Of a stretch of DNA of 64,000 bases, positions 45,952 through 55,246 are shown in pieces. The notes beneath the pieces were generated by a model, which saw only the letters and a program-made list of their open reading frames with translations, searched no databases and was not told where the DNA came from. Location of the stretch: assembly GCA_014529385.2 (NCBI GenBank), contig CM043962.1, forward strand, positions 37,603,098 to 37,667,097, read 5' to 3'. The DNA is from Adiantum capillus-veneris (taxonomy: Eukaryota > Streptophyta > Polypodiopsida > Polypodiales > Pteridaceae). The position numbers and the translations under genes were made by a program. The stretch's first letter is position 1. The number at the start of each line of letters is the position of its first letter.

Positions 45952-47158
45952 CGTAATATTTAATGTCCTAGTAACTTGTGTGTAGCGGAAAAAAGCATGA
46001 ACATAGTGAGCATTTCATTAGAATAGATTCCTAATGAGAATAACAAGAGTGCTTGGGTGGAGAGAGCAACAAAAAGCATAACACCTAGTTAGATAGCATG
46101 AACAATGCTTCAAAAGAGAGAGAAATTAAGCAATTGACAACAGTTGAGGACCGGGTTTGCATGGAACTGGTCCCCCCTCCACAAGGCTTTGTATTATGGT
46201 TTCTACCATCAAGAGAGACATTTTACAATACAATTCTTTGTGTTCCTTCAATACTAGTTAGTGCAATGAAGATGGAAACTTCAAGCACTAAGCAAAACAC
46301 TTATCAAACACAACATCAATTCCCTCACGGTCTCAGACCCAAGACCCTAGACACCGTCGAAGATGGTGAGAGCTAGCGGGGTATGAGAGTAGATTGAGAG
46401 GAAGAAGGAGTAGTCTTACGAGAAAGATGTACATCTCCTCACATAATCACTCATATTAGCATCTTAGTTTAGTAATTAGCATGGTAGAGGAGATGAGCAT
46501 GCATTGAAGCTTGGCTCTTGGTTGGATTTGCATCACAAAGCCTTGAGAGTTGTTGGTGTAGGCTTCCCTTCTCACAAGCTTGGAGTAGGTGATAAGCTTT
46601 CCATTAAAGCTTGAGAAGGAGAGAGAGAGTCTTCTTACTCCACACATAGACTTTTGTGCGTGTGTGTGTGCGTGTGTGTGCAATAATGCCTTTGAAAAAT
46701 CACCCCCCCCTCTCTCTTGGTCAACCCCTCTTGCTATTTGCTCATGCTCACACCCTATTGGACCTCCCCAGGCTTAGCCAATGAAATTTAAGCAGCATAA
46801 GTGATAGCCTGCTGACATGTGCCCCCTTTTCCCCTTTTGTGAGAGCTTTAGGTAATTAATTATTGCAACTAAACTCTCACTAGACCCCGTTGTCTCTTGG
46901 CCAATAGGAATCAAGCAAGCCATTGGGCTGCTGAATGCTCATTGGACCCCTTGGGAGACTGTCCAATAGTCTTCTAGAGAGCTTAATTCCTACTGGCTCT
47001 TTTATTAAGTGTTTTTAAATTAATTAAACTAGATTTACTCTAGCATAATTCTCATTGGTCCACCTCCATTGTCATCCAATAGGATTTGAGTACACCTTGT
47101 GGGCATCTGGCCTAGGGAGCTGACATGTGTCCCTGATTCCCTTTGTGTAAAGGGAGCT

Positions 47159-47196
<38 letters not shown>

Positions 47197-47574
47197 TCTC
47201 TCTCATCCCCTACTTCTTGGGCTCGCCCCCTCCTTTGTAGGACTTGGGAATACTTTTTGGGACACACACAAAGCATCCAATTTCCTAAGCTTTTGACTAT
47301 TGGACACAACCTTTGAATTTTGAAACCTGAGCATTTTGGAAGTCTTAATAGGCTGAACCCTAAGGTCTTTGGAGCCCATTGTTGCACATAGCTCTTTTGC
47401 AGATGGCCCCCCCTTTGGATCCCTATTTTTCCTCCTTTGGATCCCTACGTCTGTGGCCGATTTGCCAGCTTAACCATTATTCTAGCTTTTTCTCCCCTGA
47501 CACTTCCCCATATTAAATGATCAGTTTAACATAAGAAAATCATTTAGGAGAATTAGATATTAGTTATTATGATA
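45952..47574 (-). repeat. 5' LTR of chromovirus copy 2
   Basis: 1,623 bp. Both terminal dinucleotides are mutated (CG instead of TG at the left, TA instead of CA at the right). The perfect GGTGC duplication that follows fixes the boundary. Confidence 0.95.
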
Positions 47575-47711
47575 GGTGCATTAGCTCATGACAATTGCAT
47601 AGCATGCACGGTTTTCACTACTTCACTGTTGATAGTCTACTCCACTGGCCACGTATCCAAATTGTTATCGCCCACATTAGTGAAGGGCATAGTATCTCAC
47701 GAAAGATCTCC

Positions 47712-47832
47712 TAAGAGTTTCCCTAAAACCCTTGCCTTGGGGGCAATCAATGGGAGACTACCACGTGGCTTAAGAGTTTCCTTAAAACCCTTGTCTTGGG
47801 GGCAATCACTGGCAGACTGCCACGTGGCTTAA
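47712..47832 (+). promoter_or_regulatory. Tandem 60-bp duplication with two CACGTG boxes
   Basis: Two adjacent units share 'aagagtttcc', 'ttgggggcaatca' and 'ccacgtggctt'. Each ends in CCACGTGG, the plant G-box core, 45-120 bp upstream of a TATAAAG. This looks like a promoter region for the exon that follows. Confidence 0.6.
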
Positions 47833-47869
47833 AATAGTATTCATACTCCAAACCACACTAGAGGAGAAG

Positions 47870-47876
47870 TATAAAG
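47870..47876 (+). promoter_or_regulatory. Probable TATA box
   Basis: TATAAAG about 70 bp before the ATG at 47943. Confidence 0.5.
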
Positions 47877-47942
47877 AGAGCTTCTATCACCACCCTATGG
47901 CCTCCTTCCTTTCCTCATTACCTAACGGAGGAGGAGCTTCGA

Positions 47943-48096
47943 ATGGCCTCGCCTTGCTCTTTACGGCAGCACACAGAAAACGGCGCTTCCATGGCTTCTT
48001 CCAGCAAAAACTTACCCGTTCGTCTTCAAAAAAGACGGATTGTGGACAAAGTGCAGCTCAACCGAGTGACCCTTATCGTTGCCAAGACGGGCTCAG
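47943..48096 (+). CDS. Probable first exon of a DEAH-type RNA helicase gene (partial)
   Basis: The frame reads, after a short N-terminus, SSKNLPVRLQKRRIVDKV and NRVTLIVAKTGSG. The NRVTLIV-x-x-T-G-x-G pattern is the start of a DEAH/DExH helicase motor up to Walker A (motif I, usually GxTGxGKST). It breaks at TCAG|GTTTCT, a splice-donor-like site, exactly before the expected Lys-Ser/Thr. This gives a phase 1 intron. ATG 47943 is the first start downstream of the TATA-like site; ATG 47991 in the same frame is an alternative. No further helicase exon is found in the next 16 kb, which is filled with retrotransposons. So either the intron is very long or this is a stranded fragment. It resembles the N-termini of plant CCCH-finger/DEAH helicases, by memory. 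Confidence 0.6.
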
Positions 48097-48157
48097 GTTT
48101 CTTGCTTGATACTTTCTGCTGTGCATACGTTCATAAACATACCTGCAGTAGTTTGTA

Positions 48158-48166
<9 letters not shown>

Positions 48167-48222
<56 letters not shown>
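48167..48222. repeat. Microsatellite (GA)n
   Basis: About 56 bp, 70 bp after the putative splice donor. Confidence 0.97.
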
Positions 48223-48225
<3 letters not shown>

Positions 48226-48512
48226 ATTAACGTCTTCTAGAGGCCGAAGTCGGCCTATGACACAGAAAGTTGTACATGTGTGTGTCCTCTGGGTATCAAG
48301 AAAAGAGGACAAAAGTGTTGAAAATAGACGTGTTACAGAATAGAAGAGACTAATATGTGGGTGTAAACATGTGTATGTGGGATGAAGGGGATAGAGCTCT
48401 AACTCTAATGGGTGTGGAGCAATATGCATAGGGGAGTACACATGAGAGGTAGATTCTTTGAAAGTTAAGGCTGCCTACGCATAGAGATGCAAACAAGCAT
48501 ATGTATGTGGAC

Positions 48513-48518
<6 letters not shown>
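48223..48518. other. Unassigned interval
   Basis: No feature recognised; possibly intron of the helicase-like gene. Confidence 0.4.

Positions 48519-48610
<92 letters not shown>
48519..48610. repeat. Compound microsatellite (CT)n(CA)n
   Basis: About 92 bp. Confidence 0.98.
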
Positions 48611-48611
<1 letters not shown>

Positions 48612-48799
48612 GACGTGACGCACGTGCGCGCACACACACATGCGTGCATTCACGTGCAACCCAAAAAAAAAAGGTGGTGGGAATTTCAAAGTGATGCAAC
48701 AAAGGTTCAACCAAAAAGGGGCTTGTATGGCATGCAACTAGAAACAACCATGAAACAACTTTGATGCCTACAGAGGTATTATCTACATGAAAGTAGAAA

Positions 48800-49308
48800 T
48801 GTTATGTTATGCACCACTAGCAGAGAACCCGACACGACACACAAGAGAATCACTTAATAATATTTCACAACTTTAATATCACAGTTCAATTTGGTCGACA
48901 CGGCCCAACGTAGTTCCATGTCCAGAGGTATTGGCCCCAAAGAGTGGTGTCCCTTTCGATATTTCTTTTATATTAATGTTTGATTAAAATACAACTCCCA
49001 CGGGTCCTCGGCTTTTGGACTCTGCGTCCAGATGCTCTGAAGAGTGAGGCTCTTTGCCCTTTTTATTCTTACAAGGGATGCCAAAAGCAGAGCCCCAAAA
49101 GCAATTAAACTCAAAGCAAAGAGTTCCAAAAGCAATTGGTCCTCAAAATCTGCCAAAAAAAAGCATCGATGTAAATTTCGAAAATCCGCACAAGCTGCCA
49201 CGTCATCAGTTAACACAACAAGTGGAATTCCGTACAGTCTGCCACGTTAGCCTGCCAGCATGTTTTGCGGGGGTCCGTATTGTCACAAATCGAGGACGTG
49301 GCAGTAGT
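48800..49308 (-). repeat. Degenerate family C LTR
   Basis: Parallel to the adjacent LTR at 49309-49864, sharing 'aggtattggccccaaag', 'ctctgcgtccagatgctctga' in part, and 'acaagggatgcc'. Ends are too diverged to fix. It makes a tandem LTR-LTR arrangement. Confidence 0.75.
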
Positions 49309-49864
49309 TGTAACAAACTTGGACACCTCAAGTCTAGATTCTACCGCGACACAACAGAGATTCACTTCAAAACAGTTCACGATTCACACTTGAGTTGACG
49401 TGGCCCGGCATAGTTCCGTGCCTAGAGGTAGTGGCCCCAAAGACTGGTGCCCCTTTCGGTATTTCTTTTTGTATTATCTGTGTTCAAAGTAGAAGAGAGT
49501 GGGTAGGTGCTCACTCTTAGACTCTGCGTCCATTGCTCTGAGAAGTGAGGCCATGCACACTTATTTATTGTTATAAGGGATGCCCAAAAGTAGAGTCCCA
49601 AAAGCATTCAACTTTAAAGGCTTTTAAAAATAAAGCAACTGTCTCATAAACTATCTAAATATCAGTCAACGCTAAAAAAGCAGATTTCCGTACAACTGTC
49701 GTGTCAGCCTGTTAGCGGATTTTACGGGACGTTTGTGCAGTACTGCTACATCAGCCTTGCGGATTTTGCGCCAAAAAATCCGAGTTGCCACGTGTCTGTT
49801 GTACAGTGAGTGTCCGGGTCTGCTGTTTGTACCTGGGACAGTGCCACGTCACTAGTTTGTGACA
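49309..49864 (-). repeat. Family C 3' LTR
   Basis: 556 bp, TGTAACAAACTTGG to AGTTTGTGACA on the plus strand, similar to the solo LTR at 56234-56881. Confidence 0.9.
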
Positions 49865-49877
49865 TACCCCCCTCTTG
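49865..49877 (-). other. Family C polypurine tract
   Basis: On the element's strand CAAGAGGGGGGTA, abutting the LTR. A TAATC/GATTA stem (49887-49902) lies close by, matching the hairpin position in the chromovirus. Confidence 0.85.
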
Positions 49878-50496
49878 AAAGCATTGTAATCTCCCTCGAT
49901 TATGCCTGCAAAACAGACAGAGGCCATAAATTGTCTTAGCAGACACGGAGACGCAGTAGGAACAACACATCTAGCACATGTACCAATCGACAGTCACATC
50001 ACAGGACATCACAGGATATCACTTGACATCACATGACAAATCACATTCAAAAATCATTCCAAATCTCAGACCACGATTAATCGGCAATGTATTTAGCAAT
50101 CGCATCTAGATCCAATCGGGACCTCACAGATGTCCGATTGACTAATCCATATTGCAATTATGTCTATAGAGATTTATGAGACCGAAATGCGATTGGACCT
50201 CACAGATGCCCGATTTAACTAATCCATATTGCAATCATGTCTATAGAGATTTATGAGACCGAAATGCTGCAGTCATTTTGTCTATCAGTTTCTGCACTCA
50301 AACAAGTCAAGTACAAATCAATCAGTATCATTTTCATTATCGGGAATTCCAGTTTATAAAGTCATACAACAGAATACTGTCAGCCCAACAGTATCCCTGA
50401 AACCCAAAGGGACATTAGTGACTCTATATCAAAAATCGGGGAAATCTGTTGACAAAGGAGCAGAGTGACTCCCCTCTTGTGCAAACCCGTTGCACT

Positions 50497-51680
50497 TGTC
50501 ACGTGACACATCCAACCCTATGTGTCCATGGACAAGCTACAACATGATCAAGGTTTAGTTCAGTCAAGTCAGTTTAGAATAGGAAGTGATCTGGCACTTT
50601 TGTGAGTCTGTTCGCAGACCGTGCCTGTCCAAACACTTAGTGTAGATGCATATCCTGTGGTTGCACACAGCATGATCATAAGCATTTCCATCAGAATCCT
50701 TCAAGGGAATTTTCCAATGCATTTAGCCTATTTTCCCTATTTTTGACATTTTTCACTTATTATTTTTAAGTGACTTTTGTTGGAAAGTAGGTAGGCAAAT
50801 TGAGTAAGTTTGTATATAAGCAAACCTAGGCTAGCACTAATTGGCAGAAGAGGCAGCAGGAGCACCTTGCTCAACAGATTCCTTCTTAGCAAGACCAACC
50901 CCCGCGACTACTCGCGTTTTCTCCACAGAAGACCTAGCGTTTTTGCATCAGATCAGCCTTGGCGATTTGTGCACAGCAGATCAGCCCCGGCGTCGTCAAG
51001 ACACAGTAGATCAGCCTAGCGTTTTGCATTTGCAGAACAACCGGCGACAGCAACAGATTTTCAGCCCTAGCATTTTTGCATCTGCATTATACCCCAACGT
51101 TTTGCAGATTCTCAGCCTTAGCACTCGCAGAAGAACCCCCGAACCTCGCAGATCTCACCTTCCCACAACAGTTCCTAGCCACACGGTCAATTTCCGCAAG
51201 GTTTACAGTTTCAGCCCGGAAAACGCAGATTTCAGCATCTGCGTTTTCAGCGCGTCGTCGTTGCATCGTCGTCATCGATATAGAGTCAGAATTCAGCAGA
51301 GATAAAGATTTGCAGATTTCAATCCCTTAGCATTTCCAGGTTTAGCCCGTCTCGTCGTCGTCCTCATCGTCGTTGACATCGTCGGCAAGTCCAAGCATTG
51401 TAGAGATTTGTGCAATCATAAGTAGACCGCTCTCGCCATAGCGAGTGGGGCCTTCGAAGGAGGGTTTTACAACGTCTTTGGTGTCGTATTCTCTTCTCTC
51501 TCTATCTCTCAGTCTCATACACTTTCACGCACAGTGTTCATTCACTTTGTTTGTGTCCATTGCACTCTCTCACTAAAGGAACGGAAAGCTCTCCCTTCCG
51601 TAAGTAAAAGGAATCCTTGAGCACAGTTCGGAGCACTTATCTTGAGCAAAGTTCAAACATTCATTCTGCTGCACCTTACA
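50497..51680 (+). repeat. Family D 5' LTR, copy 1
   Basis: 1,184 bp, TGTCACGTGACACATCC to GCTGCACCTTACA. TATATAAG at 50813-50820 is a probable TATA box. The middle has many degenerate copies of AGCGTTTTTGCA. It lacks about 45 bp present in the 3' LTR near 54308-54355. Confidence 0.93.
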
Positions 51681-51681
51681 T

Positions 51682-51693
51682 TGGTATCAGAGC
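51682..51693 (+). other. Primer binding site for initiator tRNA-Met, family D copy 1
   Basis: TGGTATCAGAGC, one base after the LTR. Confidence 0.95.
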
Positions 51694-52165
51694 TTTGGCA
51701 GTGTTCTGTATCACTCAAGGAAAGAACCACAAGATTTTTTTTTTGCTTTGTTGCGGTCGCACGTAACCCAAGTCCTCTTGGGCGTGTCGATTCCTAATCG
51801 TGTTTTTGAAGAGTGACAGGAATTCCAGGAAAGAAGGGCTTGTCCAGCCTCCCCTTGTGCCTCTTTTCACTCATTGAGAGCGGACCGTGCACTTAGCGGC
51901 CGGCCAATCGACGTGAGGTGGACAAAAGCAACCTTGGTGTGAGCGCAAGGCCGCCAAGCCCGCGGAAAAGAGCAGAACTCGGGTGAAGAGAAGATCCTTC
52001 TCTAACACAGATTGCAAGCGAAAGGACCGCAAGAACCTCAAGAACCTCAAGACCCTCAAGAACCCCAAGAACCAAGACCCCCAAGAACCCAAGTTCCTCG
52101 TGAACCTAAGAACCTAAGACCACAAGAACCCACGACTTCAGTGGACGGTCATCACTCGAAGCGGA

Positions 52166-53527
52166 ATGGATACTTCGCTTGGAGGTGATGAGCATGAGAG
52201 AGGCGAAGAAGAATTTTCCCCACCAGGAGGTTTTTCCGACCCTCTCCCTTCCCCATCTACTTCAAGGATTGCACTAACTCCTATGAAGGAGTTGCCGCAG
52301 TTGTTTATGGACAAGAAGTTAAACCGAAAAGCAGAAATAGAGCGTGAACACGAAGAAAAGATGAGCCATAGAGCATCAATACACATAAAGAGTGGCAGCC
52401 ATACATCGCGAGAACAAAGAAAGAGAAGCACAATTTGATCGCGAGAACAACGAAAGACAAGCAGAATATGACCACGAGAACAAAGCCATCAAAGAAAAGA
52501 GCGACCAACACATGAAAGAATTCTCGCGACTCTTTTCTCAAGTTCAGGCACAGATTCGGGAAAAGGAGACTCTTTCAGTCTCTCCTCCACCAAAGCAAGA
52601 CACACATGATTTGTATGATGATGATTTGAATGACAATGATTTGCATGATGATAAGCATGATGATTTGAATGACAATGATAAGCATGATGATATGGATGAC
52701 AATGACAAGCACGATGATTTGCATGATCAAGATGTGATTTCTCACAAACATGATAATTTGCATGAAGATGATGTGATTGTTCACAAGGATGATGAGTTAG
52801 TTGATGCTTCTAGCGAAGCTAACCTCGTTGCAGATTCGATCAATCACGAAGGATCGATCTTGGCTCTCGAGCCTAGGTCCAAAGCACCCCCTCAGGAAAA
52901 ACCGATCTTGGCTCTTGAGCCTAGGTCCAAAGAACCCTCACAAGAAGTATTATCTGTTCGCATGATTGATATGCACGCATTTTACGAGTGTTTCATTTGT
53001 GATCGTTTACTGTATTTTAGTCAGCGTCTTTATGTGATCCCTTTTCTAGGCATGACATCTTGTACGTTGCGCACCTTTCACTCATGAATGGGCACAATTG
53101 TATGTGGATTGTTCATGAAAAGCTGAAAAGTATGTATGTAAGGAAGTCACATCCCATGTCTCTGCCTTGGCATGACACATTTGTAGAAAGAGCACATAAA
53201 AGTAAAGCACCAAGCATGGGCATTTCCGTTGTGAATTGCCACAGTTGATTGCTTTGGATCAAAAGAGAAAGATTCGATCTCATTGTTTGTGTGTGTGGTG
53301 AATAGTTTGGCACTCCGTCGCTTTGTTCATCTACCTTGCATGCACACTCTTTGAGGAAGAAAATATTTTTTCCACTCACTTTACATGGAATAGGTATGTT
53401 CATGGTTTTGTGTTGGAAATGGTTTCAGGAATTTTCAGCCATGGAGATTCTTGAAGAAGAAAGAAGCATGACACTCGACGAGTTGAAGCATCGAAGGAGC
53501 CACAGAAGATTGTCGCTTTCGGCGTGA
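52166..53527 (+). pseudogene. Family D internal protein region: coiled coil, acidic D/N/H repeats, unknown C-terminus
   Basis: Starts MDTSLGGDEHERGEEEF at 52166. The second copy at 60197 starts the same. A highly charged coiled-coil part follows (REAEYDHEN-type Glu/Arg/Lys/Gln, KEFSRLFSQVQAQ, about 52440-52560). Next comes a run of DDLNDNDKHDD-type repeats (52610-52740), then LALEPRSK repeated twice. A hydrophobic part reads RLLYFSQRLYVIPF (about 53010). After a frameshift near 53049 it continues as LSLMNGHNCMWIVHEKLKS (from about 53078) and KSHPMSLPWHD. The same order is found in an inverted copy at 60978-61480, so this was a real protein. No known family is recognised. It is broken by frameshifts. 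Confidence 0.6.
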
Positions 53528-53678
53528 CCCAAAGAAGCAAGCGTTGCAGACCTTTATGAAGTTCAAGTATCGCACGACCAACTATCAGAGTGGGCCGACG
53601 AAGAGTCCTTCACAGGATTTTGGATGCTATTGGTGATCTCCCTTGATGCCATACAATTCGGTTCCAGTACCTCACTTT

Positions 53679-53691
53679 GAAAAGGAGGGGA
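53679..53691 (+). other. Family D polypurine tract
   Basis: GAAAAGGAGGGGA directly before the 3' LTR. Confidence 0.88.
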
Positions 53692-54924
53692 TGTCATGTG
53701 ACACATCCAACCCTATGTGTCCGTGGACAAGCTACAGCATGATCAGGGTTCAGTTCAGTCAAGTCAGTCTAGAATAGGAAGTGATCTGGCACTTTTGTGA
53801 GTGTTCGCAGACCGTGCCTGTCCAGACGCTTAGTGTAGATGCATATCCTTTGGTTGCACACAGCATGATCATAAGCATTCCCATCAGAATCCATCAGAAT
53901 CCTTCAGGGGAATTTTCCAGTGCATTTGCCTATTTTCCCTATTTTTGACATTTTTCACTTATTATTTTTAAGTGACTTTTGTTGGAAAGTAGGTAGGGCA
54001 AATTGAGTAAGTTTGTATATAAGCAAACCTAGGCTAGTACTAATTGGCAGAAGAGGCAGCATGAGCACCTGCTCAACAAGCAACTTCTCAGCAAGACCAA
54101 CCCCCGCGATTACTCTTGCATTTTCTCCATAGGAGACCTAGCGTTTTTGCATTAGATCAGCCTTGGCAATTTGTGCACAGCAGATTAGCCCCGGCGTCGT
54201 CAAGACACAGCAGATCAGCCTAGCGTTTTGCATTTGCAGAACAACCGGCGATAGCAGTAGATTTTCAGCCCTAGCGTTTTTGCATCTGCATTATACCCCA
54301 ACGTTTTGAAGATTCTCCGCGACGGAACCTCAAGAAACACCAGCGTTTTCAGTTTTCAGCCTTAGCACTCGCAGAAGAACCCCCGAACCTCGCAGATCTC
54401 ACCTTCCTGCAGCAGTTCCTCGCCGCACGGTCAGTTTCTGCAAGGTTTACAGTTTCAGCCCGGAAAACGCAGATTTCAGCATCTTCGTTTTCAGCGCGTC
54501 GTCGTCGCATCGTCGTCATCGACATAGAGTCAGAATTCAGTAGATAAAGATTAGCAGATTTCAGCCCCTTAGCATTTCCAGATTCAGCCTGCGTCTCGTT
54601 GTCGTCCTCATCGTCGTCGACATTGTCGGCAAGCCCAAGCATTGTAGAGATTTATGCAATCATAAGTAGACCGCTCTCGCCATAGAGAGTGGGGCCTTCG
54701 GAGGAGGGTTTTACAATGTCTCTGGTGTCGTATTCTCTTCTCTCTCTATCTCTCAGTCTCATACACTTTCACGCACAGTGTTCATTCACTTTGTTTGTGT
54801 CCATTGCACTCTCTCACTAAAGGAACGGAAGGCTCTCCCTTCCGTAAGTAAAAGGAACCCTTGAGCACAGTTCAGAGCACTCATCTTGAGCAAAGTTCAA
54901 ACATTCATTCCGCTGCACCTTACA
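53692..54924 (+). repeat. Family D 3' LTR, copy 1
   Basis: 1,233 bp, TGTCATGTGACACATCC to GCTGCACCTTACA. Confidence 0.93.
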
Positions 54925-54965
54925 ACACTAGATTCGCCATGCTGAAATCGGAGTTCAATCGGAGT

Positions 54966-55246
54966 AGACTATGTTAATCCGAATGCTTCAAGGTAAAGTT
55001 CCACAATCTGAAGAGTATCTGCTAGGTCCTCCTCCTCCATCCACTTCGCATCCAATCCACTTCTATCTTTATGTGCCAGTATCTGTTCTAGAACGAGTAT
55101 CTCCTCACTTTCCTCCACTTTGGGTTGCTCATCTGGCTCCCCATCATTGGACACATCGCCTTTAAATTTTAAAAGGCTTCAAGAGACTCACATGAAAAGC
55201 ATTGTGAATTCTCCAAGTATCGGGCAGCTTCAGTCTAAGGGAGACA
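54966..55246 (-). pseudogene. Family C integrase C-terminus and chromodomain-like end
   Basis: On the minus strand: RLKLPDTWRIHNAFHVSLLK (about 55225-55165), an acidic linker with EPDEQPKVEESEE, then LEQILAHKDR and AKWMEEEDLADT, the pattern of a gypsy chromodomain. The frame ends near 54969. It continues from 57504-58378 across the solo LTR insertion. Confidence 0.8.

Larger units (their letters stand above)
30382..47574 (-). mobile_element. Older chromovirus copy 2, internally deleted and split by a nested element
   Basis: LTRs at 30382-32000 and 45952-47574 are flanked by a perfect target duplication GGTGC (30377-30381 and 47575-47579). Orientation is minus, same family as 791-9706. The internal part lost the polypurine tract, integrase, RNase H and most of reverse transcriptase. 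Three codons after the gag start it is split by an 11.1-kb element (34428-45526). Without that insertion it would be about 6.1 kb. The LTRs differ clearly more than those of copy 1, so it is older. Confidence 0.95.
50497..54924 (+). mobile_element. Non-autonomous LTR retrotransposon, family D copy 1
   Basis: A 4,428-bp plus-strand element: LTRs 50497-51680 and 53692-54924, target duplication GCACT (50492-50496) versus ACACT (54925-54929), initiator tRNA-Met primer site and a polypurine tract. The internal 2 kb encodes a coiled-coil protein and an acidic repeat protein but no protease, polymerase or integrase. It must rely on another element's enzymes. Confidence 0.92.

Noticed and set aside
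48501-48764. Thr/His-rich ORF
   Set aside because: Translation of (CA)n.
50497-54924. Family D as an autonomous element
   Set aside because: Only about 2 kb of internal DNA, with no protease, RT, RNase H or integrase motif.
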